Positions 1 through 11,300 of a stretch of 64,000 nt of DNA are shown piece by piece. Location of the stretch: NCBI GenBank assembly GCA_012934845.2, contig WNNJ02003750.1, forward strand, positions 62,001-126,000. The letters run 5' to 3'. Both the position numbers and the translations under genes were made by a program. Source of the stretch: Pomphorhynchus laevis (taxonomy: Eukaryota > Acanthocephala > Palaeacanthocephala > Echinorhynchida > Pomphorhynchidae). How positions within the stretch are numbered: the first letter of the stretch is position 1; the number at the start of each line of letters is the position of its first letter. The notes beneath the pieces are model-generated. The model was given only the letters and a program-made list of their open reading frames with translations, had not been told where the DNA came from and made no database searches.

Positions 1-675
1 TGTGCGGGTGCATGAGCATAGATTAGAATGTCATCGGCGTATTGCATGACGTTAAAGGAGTAAGGTTTGATAAATGGAGAGAGATCGCCAAGCAAAAGAG
101 AGAAAAGCAGGGGACCTAGGACTGAACCTTGTGGGACCCCGCAAAATAGGGATGGGAGGGGAGGATGATGAATTAGAACAGACGCGAAAGGAACGGTCGG
201 ATAGATATGAGGCGAACCATGCTACGGAGGAGGAAGAAAAGCCGTAATCATAACGAAGGCGAGAAAGGAGGACGGAGTGGTCGACAATGTCGAATGCGGA
301 GGAGAGGTCGAGGGAGATGAGAACACTATATAGAGCCTTGTCTCGAGAAATGAGTAAGTCGTTGTACACTTTTATGCATGCGATAGGATGCATGTCTCGA
401 AAAATAGGGATGGGAGGATGATGAATTAGAACAGACGCGAAAGGAACGGTCGGATAGATATGAGGCGAACCATGCTACGGAGGAGGAAGAAAAGCCGTAA
501 TCATAACGAAGGCGAGAAAGGAGGACGGAGTGGTCGACAATGTCGAATGCGGAGGAGAGGTCGAGGGAGATGAGAACACTATATAGAGCCTTGTCTCGAG
601 AAATGAGTATGTCGTTGTACACTTTTATGCATGCGAAGGATGTAAATTATTTGGAAGTGTGACGTGGGAGGTAGA
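1..675 (-). mobile_element. LINE-A copy 1: duplicated RT fragment
   Basis: The minus strand encodes part of a CR1/L2-like reverse transcriptase: a segment with SLDLSSAFDIVDHSVLL (RT motif A) followed by the region leading to the VPQGSVLGP motif. The same ~255-bp block occurs twice in direct orientation (about 143-390 and 401-640), so the RT segment is tandemly duplicated. It belongs to the same family as 2600-3775 and 50390-53010. The endonuclease region expected between ORF1 (676-1296) and the RT is missing, so this copy is internally deleted. It runs off the left edge of the window. Confidence 0.85.
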
Positions 676-1296
676 TTAAGGAAAATTAAAATAGGTTGGG
701 GCATGAGTGACAGGAATGGAGTGTTGAATCAGTTGATCGGAAATGTTACTGGAAATGATTTTGATGGAAGGGTGTAAATTATTGAGAGGTGATACAGGGG
801 AGGTCGAGTAAGGAGTACGTGAGGAGAATAAAGAAGTTTGAGATTTATTTAGATTGGGGGAGGAATAGGAAAGAGGAGGTACGAGATGAAAAGCTTTACC
901 GTTAGCATTGTTAGAATGAGAAAGATTAATGGAAGTTTGGTACGTAGTTGAACGAGGAGTGTGTGAGAGAGTAGGTTCAATAATGGGATTATAAGATGCG
1001 AAGTCAGGTGTTGATGCGAGGGAAACATCTAAAACAGCATTGGTCTGAGTGGTCGTGTGTGATACAGGAGTAGATGAGCAGGATAACTGTAGTAGTCGTA
1101 CTGATGTACAAAAACCGCAAGTGAAATGTTTACGTTTATACACCGAGTGGTCGGATATTTTAACACGAACAAGTGTCCATACATCGCAATCTTTGGAATC
1201 GCATCCAACTTCAAAGCTGGTATAACCATCATTGCATTCCGATGTGGAAGATTCTTGATCAGGAACAGGGATCTGAGATCGCGCTTTTTTAGGCAT
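676..1296 (-). CDS. LINE-A ORF1 protein (zinc-finger type)
   Basis: An uninterrupted 206-codon frame starts MPKKARSQIP and is followed on the minus strand by the LINE-A RT fragment, the usual ORF1 position. Residues about 30-65 hold a cysteine/histidine cluster (CDSKDCDVW, a central histidine pair, then CGFC) that resembles the degenerate PHD-like finger of CR1-group ORF1 proteins. The rest is rich in Ser, Thr, Pro and Asn and looks disordered. In this group ORF1 proteins bind RNA; that role is inferred from position and composition. The 20-bp array at 1341-1665 lies just upstream, in the presumed 5' UTR. It could also be an unrelated gene captured beside a LINE, but position favours ORF1. 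Confidence 0.6.
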   Translation of the reverse strand: MPKKARSQIPVPDQESSTSECNDGYTSFEVGCDSKDCDVWTLVRVKISDHSVYKRKHFTCGFCTSVRLLQLSCSSTPVSHTTTQTNAVLDVSLASTPDFASYNPIIEPTLSHTPRSTTYQTSINLSHSNNANGKAFHLVPPLSYSSPNLNKSQTSLFSSRTPYSTSPVSPLNNLHPSIKIISSNISDQLIQHSIPVTHAPTYFNFP

Positions 1297-1340
1297 GACC
1301 TTTTATCGATAGATTGAGCTCAATCCGCGAGCGTAGCGAG

Positions 1341-1665
1341 CGGAACTGACAGGAATAATCTGGAACTGACAGGAATAATCTGGAACTGACAGGAATAATC
1401 TGGAACTGACAGGAATAATCTGGAACTGACAGGAATAATCTGGAACTGACAGGAATAATCTGGAACTGACAGGAATAATCTGGAACTGACAGAAATAATC
1501 TGGAACTGACAGGAATAATCTGGAACTGACAGGAATAATCTGGAACTGACAGGAATAATCTGGAACTGACAGGAATAATCTGGAACTGACAGGAATAATC
1601 TGGAACTGACAGGAATAATCTGGAACTGACAGGAATAATCTGGAACTGACAGGAATAATCTGGAA
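1341..1665 (-). repeat. 20-bp tandem array upstream of LINE-A ORF1
   Basis: Sixteen head-to-tail copies of a 20-bp unit (plus strand TGGAACTGACAGGAATAATC) plus a 5-base stub. The array is nearly perfect; I saw one variant, a G-to-A change near 1492. It begins about 45 bp upstream of the ORF1 start on the minus strand, where a LINE 5' UTR or promoter would lie. The near-identity implies recent expansion or gene conversion. Confidence 0.95.
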
Positions 1666-2599
1666 TGTAATTTGCTAGAACAGTTATAAATTTTCTTTTG
1701 ATCTATCACTTAGAGAACCACATTTATGCGATGTTTCCGATGACGAAGATCAAGCTATCTAATCTAAAACTGGTTTTACAACAAGTTTCTAGATTGCATT
1801 ATAGTGGAACTGATGTGCTGTGGCAAGCATTTTTTTGTGATTGTAAATATCGCTTACTCTTCATTGATTCGACAGCTCTGTACTTCACTGTTTCTATGGC
1901 TTTAAGCAGGACGTAGTGGAAATTCGCAATTCGAGGTTTAAGTAGCTCTGCTCTATCTTGTGTAAGTTAGTAGGAGGAATGTTTTTAATATTTACTAGAT
2001 TATCTCATTGAGCTACCAATGCATAAAACTAAACAAGATCTACTTATACTCTATTTTTAAAGTAAATCTTTGTCAATGAGTTCATTCGTAAACACGACGG
2101 AGCAAGTGTTCGTTTACGCAAATAATTATCACTATAAGCGATGTATCCTTTAGTCGATATTATAAATTCTATGATCTGCAAATGTTAAATTTTATAAGCT
2201 ATCGATCGACCCGGCAATGAAATGATATCAAACTTTATCACTTTTTAAATTGTCGTTAGTTGATTCAATTTTTTTTCTCGATTCAAATTGTCGTTGCTCT
2301 GGCAATGCTCTTGCAATAAAATGTATTTTTTTCTTTTGTATTAATTATATCGCGACTAGCTAGGATGCTATATTTCAGCTCCATTTTCGTACATATATTT
2401 GCATATCAAATATTTACAATGTGATTTTAGTCACATTCACACAATACAAGGATGTTTAAATTATTTTATAATCTTTTAAATGAAATCATTTTACATAGAT
2501 TTTTAAATTATTTTCTTCTTATGACTATTATCAGTTACTGATCAACCTGCAGACTGCCGAACAATGTTTCATTGAAATACACAGGTGTTACAGATTAAG
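1666..2599. other. AT-rich stretch, no gene recognised
   Basis: Short frames only, none with recognisable motifs. I see no transposon ends or RNA gene here. The right edge grades into the truncated 5' end of LINE-A copy 2. Confidence 0.5.
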
Positions 2600-3775
2600 T
2601 AACTCATCCGTCTTCGACATCGTCGACAACTCCATTCTTCTTTCTCTCCTTCGTTATGATTACGCCTTTGCCTCCTCCGTAGCATGGTTTGCCTCATACC
2701 TATCCGACCGTTCTTTTCAAGTATGTTCAAATTCATTATCATCTCATCTCATCCCTATTTTCTGCGGGGTCCCACAAGGTTCAGTCCTAGGACCCCTGAT
2801 TTTCTCTCTTCTACTAGACGATCTCTCTCCAGTTATCAAACCTTATTCCTTTAACGTCATACAATACACCGATGACATCCTCATATATGTTCATGCACCG
2901 GCACATCGCATACACTTTATCGCAATTTCTGCCTCTGACTGTCTTTCTTCTATCTACAGACGTCTCTCCCATCTTCGTATAGTTCTAAACCCAGACAAGT
3001 CTAAAATAATGTGGATCCTCTCCCGTCAATCTAGCATATCTCCCCCTGTATCTTTTGCATCATCAATAATCCCCATAGTCCACAATTTCACTTTCTTAGG
3101 CTTCCATTTCGATAGTCACCTTTCTCTTAAACCCTTCTTCCGTGACAAGGTCCGCTCATCTAACTTAATTATCCGTGACATCCGCAGTATTCGCCGCCTT
3201 ATCAGCTTCCGTTTCTGTATGTATCTTCTTTCATCGCTCCTTTTCCCTAAAATCGATTACTGCCTCAGCATTTTCGCCAATTCTCCAAAATCCATCATCC
3301 TACCCCTACAACGCATCATAAACTCCACCGTTCGAGTGCTCCTACATCGTTGCTTTGATCACATATCCACATATCTTGCCCAACTCTCCTAGCCCACTAT
3401 TCACATCTGCATACAACTCTGCCTTCTCCTCGTAATGTTTCGTCTCATCGCTGTCGGTTCCCCATCGTTCATCGACCTCTCTTTCTTAGACGACACTGGC
3501 CCCACCTCTCTCTATCACTGCGTTCCCGTAATTCCAACTTTCTCTACGTTCCCAACTACTCTAACAACTACGGTCTCCAATCCTTCCTTGTCGCCGCCCA
3601 CGCCTGAAATCAGCTCCCACTCGACGTCCGCCACGCTCCCTCCTTTATTGCATGCAAATGCCGACTCCGTGCTCACTTCCTCGAAACATGATTTAGATTT
3701 TTTGTTATTGTTGTGGTCATGTAAGCGTGTGCCGGCACGCATTTGCCACGTAAAAATAAAATAAATAAATATATA
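2600..3775 (+). mobile_element. LINE-A copy 2, 5'-truncated
   Basis: The plus strand covers the C-terminal half of the same CR1/L2-like RT: motif A remnants near 2640, GVPQGSVLGPLIFSLL near 2767, the catalytic box as YTDDILIY near 2870, NPDKSKIMWI near 2990, FLGFHFD near 3095, then the thumb region to about 3390. Several frame breaks make it inactive. It ends with a short hairpin (GCGTGTGCCGGCACGC near 3725) and an AATAAATAAAT tail, the same arrangement as at the end of the 50390-53010 copy. The 5' truncation is typical of LINE insertion. Confidence 0.88.
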
Positions 3776-5299
3776 TAAGTATTTTGCACTTGGCTTTTCT
3801 GCGGGCTATCAATTGTAGCCACAATCAAAGATTTTTTGATAATTTAAATATTTCACAATTAGAAAAATCAAGTCAACTTTCTTCTATAAAATATAACAAT
3901 ATAAGTATTTTGTGTCAGTATTAATAAATATATTATTATTTTTTATTTTAATATATTATAAAAATATCAATTTCTTTATAGTTTGTTAAATTTATAGAAA
4001 CGAATAAAGTAATAAATTTTACTTTATTATTTTTTATTCCATTACTTTAAAACTGGGTTTCTTAACCTATGGGTCATGACTCACCAGGTGGGTCACAGAA
4101 GGAGTTTCTGTGAGTCACGAACATTCTACTCGGTAAAACTTTCAACTGAAATGAAATTTTTTCTCTCATATTGATAATTTCAGATTGTTCATATCATCAT
4201 GACGTCAAGGAGTAAGATAGGCTCGAAATACGAATTTGTAAAGTACGATTTCACAAAGGTTGTTTAGAAAGGAATAATCAAAATGCAATCAATTACTTGT
4301 AATTCGGTTCTTGCCAATGAAAGTTTGCAACCATTCAAGTTACTGACTCACTTCAATGATGTACATGGTCGAGATGGAACAGAAGAGGAAATGAAACGAA
4401 AGAGGGCATGTTTTGACGAAACCCTTCTAAGATTTCAGTTTGTAAAACACGAAAAATCAATGTTGGAAGTTTCTTATGAAGTTGTGTGCATAATTGCAAG
4501 AGAAAAAGCTTTATATTATAGTGTGGGAAAGCTAATTAAGCCTGCTGCACTAAAAATACACAACTGGTCCTTGGAGAAGAATCATTGAAAAAGCTCAAAG
4601 ATATTCCGTTATCAAACGATGCCATGAAATCAAGAATAGTTGAGATTAGTGAAGACGCCCATACGCGAGTTGTATATGGAATCAAAAGCAGCTTAGTACG
4701 AATTAGTTTACAAATTCGTAAATTGCTTGTCTTCGTTCGTTATGTAGAAGACGCGTCATTTCGTTATGATTTTTTATTTTGCACCAAGTTGGAATTAACT
4801 GACAAAGCAACTAACGTTTACGGATTGTTAAATGATTTCTTTAAAACACATGGTATCGATTGGAATAAAATTGGTTCTATCTGCACAGACGGTTCACCTT
4901 CAATGCTAGGATACAAGTTAGGTTTTGTGAGTTTAGTGAAACATGTTGTCCAAGATATTATTAACATTCATTGTGTTATTCATCGCTAGGCAATTGACTC
5001 GAAAACGTTGCCGGACTCTTTCAAAGGTCTGGCCGCTGTAGTTCAAGTTGTGAATTTCATTCGTGGAAAAGCGCTTCATCATAGAATTTTTAAAGTATTT
5101 TACGGGGAAGTAGGAGCGGAATAGAGCGTATTGTTGTTTCACACCGAAGTACGTTTGCTTTCTCGAAGTCTTATATTGGATAGGGCGGTAAGCCTGTCTA
5201 ATGAAATTGCTGTGTTTTTGCGGAATGTCTGTCACAAAGCGTCAGAAAAGTTGGAAGATGAAGAATACTTGTTCATTATGCGTTATCAATTCTTAATGT

Positions 5300-6025
5300 C
5301 GTCATGGAGTATAGGGATCTGGGTGTCATGGTGCATCGGACATTGGAATCTCGGTCAAATACAGAGTTTGACTATAGCGAGGCTTTGCGAGCTATGTACT
5401 GCGTCAAAAATGCATTTAATCTTATTAAACCATATGTTTTCAAACGGCTTTACTGCGCGCTTGTTCGCTTGTATATAGAGTAATGCGTGCAAGCAGTTTT
5501 TCCGTACACTAAGGGAAAGTTCAATGGACTAGAGTCAATTCTTCGTGGAGGTTATCGAATGTATATGGATGGATCATATTCATATTGTGAGCGGCTTGAA
5601 TTTCTAAAGATACCATCTTTGGGTCAGAGGCTATATTACCTAGATCTTATTGCATTATGGCGAATGGTTAATGGGATAGATTGGTTTCCCTCGTGATATG
5701 TTAAAGTTTGTTCTCAGTCGCGTCGTGGCCACCCATTGAAACTATTTAAGTTTCCCCACTGTAAAGTAGTGAGTTTGGCTAGGCTCTCACATCGAGCATT
5801 AAACGCATGGAACACGCTGCCAGAAGAAATAGCATGTACAAAGGACTTCTCTCAATTTAAAGTTCAACTGCGTCAGTGGATTAGCGATCATGACATTCCG
5901 GATATGTACAATATTATGTAACCGCTATTTACTTATTTTTTCTTTTCTTTTTTCATATTTATCCTATGTGATCAGTTGAAACAGCCATTTGGCTATAACT
6001 TGTAATACTAATAAAATAAATAAAA
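5300..6025 (+). mobile_element. LINE-B fragment nested in the hAT element
   Basis: The reading runs through EYRDLGVMVHRTLE, then a C-terminal RT/thumb region (AMYCVKNAFNLIKPYVFKRL), GKFNGLESI and ARLSHRALNAWNTLPEEI. This is the standard C-terminal end of CR1/Jockey-superfamily LINEs, where 'WN.LP.EI' is diagnostic. The 3' tail ends TAATACTAATAAAATAAA. It differs from LINE-A in sequence and tail. It is 5'-truncated with several in-frame stops, so a dead copy inside a dead transposon. Confidence 0.75.
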
Positions 6026-6064
6026 ATATCATATTACATTAATATATTAAATTGTAAATATATT

Positions 6065-6710
6065 GTAGTAATCATATAAGCCCGACGCGAAAGAATGACG
6101 AATGCCGTTTCGTCATCACTATGACTTATCAGTACCAGTTCCCTCCCACTGCTGGATGCAGAGGAGGACTAGCAGACAGCAATCAACGAATGAATCAAAT
6201 GCATGATGTACTAGAAAATCTTTAGTAACATCATCTCGAGTGCTGAATGAGCACTACAGCTTCACCTAATTGGATCATTAGCAAATTTACTGACAAATGC
6301 CAGCGCAAAGTATCTTAATGTCGGCTTACTTCTATTTCTTAAATGATGATACCATTCTGCGTGAATTTTTAGTAATCATATAAGTCCGACGCGAAAGAAT
6401 GACGGATGCCGTATCGTCATCATTATGACTCAGCAGTGCCAGTTCCCTCTTACTGCTAGATGCAGAGGAGGACTAGCAGACGGCAATCAACGATGGAATC
6501 AAGTGCATGATGTACTAGAATATCTCTAGTAACGTCTAAAGTGCTGAATTAGCACTACAGCTTCAGTCCTCCTCTGCATCCAGCAGTGGGATGGAATTGG
6601 CACTGATGAGTCATAGTGATGGCGAAACGGCATTCGTCATTCTTTCGCGTCGAGCTTATATGATTACTAAAAAATTCACGCGGAATGGTATCATCATTTG
6701 AGAAATATAT
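6065..6710. repeat. Compound direct/inverted repeat (foldback-like)
   Basis: A unit beginning AGTAATCATATAAG and running through CCGACGCGAAAGAATGACG appears directly at about 6070 and 6370 and inverted at about 6575-6670. The second direct copy and the inverted one also share the outer block near 6340 and 6700 (ATGATGATACCATTC). The whole can fold into a long hairpin with an extra direct copy on the left. No coding capacity is visible. It lies inside the hAT element after the LINE-B tail. Confidence 0.8.
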
Positions 6711-6941
6711 TGTGATAAATTATATTGTAATATATATGATCATTTTTGTACGAAACTTTTATTCTGTTTCTCATATTTGTCCAAATGATCCATAAGCTGT
6801 TTTACCTTTCGTGAGGACTTAATATACCTGTGATCTGTAAAATTAGTGTCATTTTGTGAGAAAATGTTTGGGTTACGATGTCACTAGGCGGAGCAATGTT
6901 GTGTGGCTGTTCAAAAAAGGTTAAAAAACACTGCTTTAAAG

Positions 6942-8019
6942 TAATGAAAATTACGCATAATTTGTAACTTTAAAGGACCGAATATCGAGAGTAATATTTA
7001 ATTACTGACGAATTAAATCGGAATAATCATTTGCACTTCTTTTATCAAACCTTTGCTGTTGAAGTTGTGATTTTAAAATCATCTCGGCTTCCTCATGCCA
7101 AATTGTTTTACACATTTTATAGTTTAATAAATTTTAGTGAATGATTTTCTTAGTTATTCCTAATAATAACTAAATCAATGAGTTTATTTAATTTATTCAA
7201 GTGAGTTAATATTATTTTGTTATTTAGTTATTCCAAAAAATAACTAAATCAATGAGTTTATTTAGTTTATTTAAAAATTAAATTATTATTTTTTTTATAA
7301 ATTGGCAACAAAATGAGCAAAAGGATCTTACAGCTGCATCGCAAATCTAAATAAAATTAAATAGTTTGAAAGTCAATCAATTTAGGATCTTTAAGGTCGT
7401 GCCGTTTAGATTTTTCATATTATTGAAAATTAGTCGAGAATTTTTGAAATTCTGTTATTAATTAGGAAAAATATTAACACTAAAACGGTCAATAAAACTA
7501 TTTTAAAACCATTTAAACATTATAAAATGTTTGTGTTCCAATGACGATAGCAGTCAGCTATCAAAAATTGGACTAATTTGAATAAAGTTATTTCACTTTC
7601 TTCTGATCAATCAATAAGTTACTAATTTTGATAATCTCCATGTCATTCTGAAGCATCATATGTCACGATTTCCAACCTAACCTATACATGGTATAGGTTA
7701 TAAATGTTTTGCTACGGAAAACATACGCATCTAGACTTTGATGAATAGGTAAACGAATGCGTGATAACCTGTCATTAAATCTGTGCAAGACAATTCTCTA
7801 ATTTTATATCATAAATAATTTATATATTTTCGCTATAGTAAAAGTATTGGGTTTTGTATGTATCACACCTAGTTTGCAAAATATCTAAATATTAAATGAA
7901 ATATCTAAACTTAACTTTTAATCATTTAAGAATTAAACTACAAATTATGAATATTAAAATTTATTATTAATTATTAATTAAAAATAATTAATTACTTAAT
8001 TATTTTTTATTTATTATAG
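6942..8019. promoter_or_regulatory. AT-rich upstream region of XPO1; likely 5'-UTR intron end
   Basis: No coding sequence is seen. A hairpin at 7540-7562 (GATAGC AGTCA GCTATC followed by AAAA) resembles the element-end motif repeated elsewhere in the window. The sequence just before the start codon reads TTTATTTATTATAG at 8006-8019, a good 3' splice site. The exon carrying the start codon may therefore begin at 8020, with an upstream non-coding exon. I could not place a promoter with confidence. Confidence 0.4.
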
Positions 8020-8041
8020 ATACTATTCTGGAAGTCTTATA

Positions 8042-8330
8042 ATGTCAGAAGTCATAATAGAAAATGCGAAAAGTTTGCTTGCATTTAATGACCCGTGGAG
8101 TGTTGAGACACTGGACCAGCTAGTTGATGTCGTCTACGGAACTTACGGAGAGCAACAAAGCCATGCTCAATGCTTACTAATGTCTATAAAGGGACATAAT
8201 GATGCGTGGACAAAAGTCGATCAAATAATCGAAAAGGCAAAAAACCAACAAACAAAATATTTTGGCTTGCAAATTTTAGAGGAAGCTATAAAAAAACGTT
8301 GGAAAGCTCTTCCAAGATCCCAATGCAACG
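8042..8330 (+). CDS. XPO1: XPO1 exon 1 (residues 1-96 and first base of codon 97)
   Basis: Begins at ATG ([15 protein letters not shown]) and ends in phase 1 before GTAAGT. Carries the first HEAT region and part of the CRIME-type N-terminal Ran-binding segment. The N terminus is about ten residues shorter than in human. No better upstream ATG is in frame before the 3' splice-like site at 8019. Confidence 0.95.
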
Positions 8331-11300
8331 GTAAGTTCTTCTTTAAAGAAGTTTTTTTCTAATTCTTTTGATATTGCATATACAGAATTTACATATGGAT
8401 ACTATTAATATAACCAATGCAAAAGTAAATTGACATACGACATATTTTGCATTTTTGAGTCTAAATTGAACCTAATTTTCTCCATTAAATTATTGATGTA
8501 AAATATGCACTTCTCTCTTTATATATATTATATAATATATAATATATATTATATAATATATATTATAAATATATTAAATATATTATACAATATATTATAT
8601 AATATATATAATACATTATATATATTATAAATATATATAATTATTATATAATATTATATAAGAAATAAATCTGAAATTACTATCAGTTTTTACCAGTATT
8701 TTTGTTGTTTAATAGACAAGAATTTAAACGCAATATGACATCAATTCACAATTGATTATTAGTTCTAGTCATTGCTAAAAATAAATATAAATTTTAAAAT
8801 TTGAAATTATACTTCATTTGATATTTTGATAGGATATCGACCAAAGCTTAATATCTTAACATTTTTGTTTAGCCATCAAAGAATATGTGACGAATTTAAT
8901 AGTTACTTGTTTATTTGAGCCGAAAGAGAATGAGGGTGGTAAGCTGTTTTTGAGCAAACTTAATCACGTGCTTGTCGAGGTAGGGTTTTACATTTTAGCG
9001 TGTCCGTTTAAATGAACGAATGTTTAGATATTAAAATACGAATGGCCAAATTATTGGGAAACCTTTATTCCAGACCTAGTTCAGTCCAGCTATCGTGGTG
9101 AGGCTTTACGTCAAAATAATATGGAAATTCTAAAGCTACTGAGGTATTTATTGCTTCTTTCAAACAAATATTTTAAGTAAATTACACTTTAGTGAAGAAG
9201 TATTTGACTTTTCAAACGAAAGCTTGACTACTACCAAAGCTCAGGCGTTGAAAAAGGAATGTGTACCGATTTTGGACTTATATTCGAATTGTGTACTAGG
9301 GTGCTTGTAAGTCATTTTTTGTATCATTATCATTGTGGATTTGTCACAATTTTCTATTTAGCTTTTGATTTAAAAAATGATTCAATTTCACTCTCGGTAT
9401 TACAAATTTAGAGATACTATATTTACAAACTAATCTTTCACTTAATTAATTCATTATTATTTGATTAATTTAATAATTATTAATAATAAATTATTATTCC
9501 TAATTAATTATTATATTAATTAATTTTATAATAAAATTGAAGTTTATATTTTGGTATTCATCTACAAGGTATATTTTGGTCTCTAACAATTGTGAAAAAT
9601 GACGTTAAATGTATAACAAGTTCTATATATCTAGTTTATCTGATAATATATATATTATTTATATATAATATAAATATATTATTTATGTATAATATTTATA
9701 ATATTTATACATATTATATATTAATATTATATTACAATATTATATTATATATTATATTAATATTATATCTTAATATTTATAGTATTGTTTTATATAACTA
9801 CGCATTTAATGGAAGTTCAAATAATTTTTACATATTTTTCCAAATCTGAGTATTTTGCTTTGAGTAAAAACGTTTTTCATGTTTCCTTTACATAAATTAC
9901 ATGTTAACAAGATCAGCTAACTAAGTCTACGTATTTTATATTATTTATATTTATTTATTAATATATTATTTATTTATTATTAATTAATTATTTATTTTAT
10001 ATTATTTAATATTAATATCAAAAATTTTTAAATAAACTTAAATAATTCAATCATTATAAATAATTAATAATTGTTAATAATTGATATATAAGATTTTATA
10101 TAATTTATATCAAGTAAAAATTTAAAATTAAAATTACAAATAAAATTTAATTTTTATGAATTGACTAATAAATACCAGACCATGTTTCAGAATAAGGATT
10201 AGAGTTCATTTGAAGGATCTGCCTTGTAATCGGGTTTGTGCCCTTATTCCTTGACCTAACATAGTGAGGCCAAATGCATTCTACTAACGCATTTCCTCTG
10301 ATGAAATTTGATTATCAAGTATCTTATTCTTATACAAAACATAAAAATGTTCCTCCTAAGAGGAAAAAGATTCCGCTTTAGTACCTGCATAGCAAGTGAT
10401 CCACTGCAAATTATGTATTTTTTACGCTTGATAGTATGTTTTTTAAGTATTTAAATGATTTTGAAGAAAACCAAAATTATTAAATATCACAACAATTCTT
10501 AAAATTACATTATTTTTTGTTTGTTGTATGTATGAATTTAATATATTTAATATATTTAAAATTCATTGTTATATTTAATATTATATTGTGTGCATGCTCA
10601 TGCAAAGCTCTGTTACTTAAAGTATGCATCTGTTAAATTACTTAAATGATTTTGAAGAAAGTCAATATCGTTACAAATTGTTGTAATTATTAAAATTTCA
10701 TTATTTAACGTATTATATTTATATTATATGGTATGCATGAAATATAAAATATAATACATTAAATGAATGCTCATGCAAAAATATGTTTCTTGTAAATTTA
10801 AATATGTCATCTTTACGATATAAATTAATAGTAGTTTTATTTGATGTTAATTTAATATTTATATGTAGATATATACCTTCACTAATAGTATTTTAGGCTA
10901 CTCCACATATCACGATTTAGGCTCACACAACGTTAATAAAGCATAAATGAGTATTTTATTTATTATTCATCCATAAAAATTTCCGCTAATGATTTTAAAT
11001 TTATGCAAATACACAAATCAAATCAAATCAGTTAACTGAGTCTACGTATTTAATATAATTATAAAATAAAAATAAATAATAATGCTAAATCAAAATTTAA
11101 TAATTAAATAATAAAATTAATAATTGTTTTTAGATTTTCTATAATTTTAATCAAGTTAAAATAAAAAATAGAAATTTAAAATAAACGTCATTTTTTTTGA
11201 ATTGACTAATAAATAACAGACGTTGTATCAGAATAAGAATTAGAGGTCATCAGGAGGAACTGCTATGCTATCAGGTTTCGGCCCCTAACTCCTCTACCCA

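Larger units (their letters stand above)
4053..6933 (+). mobile_element. Dead hAT transposon, ZBED5/Charlie type
   Basis: Terminal inverted repeats read CTGGGTTTCTTAACC at the left and its imperfect complement GGTTAAAAAACACTG at the right, flanked by CTTTAAAA / CTTTAAAG, a likely 8-bp target duplication. Inside, frames at 4283-5270 match the ZBED5/FAM200/Charlie transposase: a BED-finger remnant (CNSVLANESLQPFKLLTHF), a KLKDIPLSND region, LLVFVRYV, CTDGSPSMLGYK and LLFHTEVRLLSRS. The frame is broken, for example a frameshift near 4585 and stops near 4987 and 5122. The 3' part of the transposase is replaced by a LINE fragment and a palindromic repeat, leaving only about 230 bp of the hAT 3' end. 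Confidence 0.85.

Noticed and set aside
1341-1665. CRISPR array
   Set aside because: The units are contiguous with no spacers, in a eukaryotic genome, upstream of a LINE frame.
9592-9849. 85-aa frame rich in Ile, Tyr and Asn
   Set aside because: It is a translation of a (TA)n-like tract in XPO1 intron 4.
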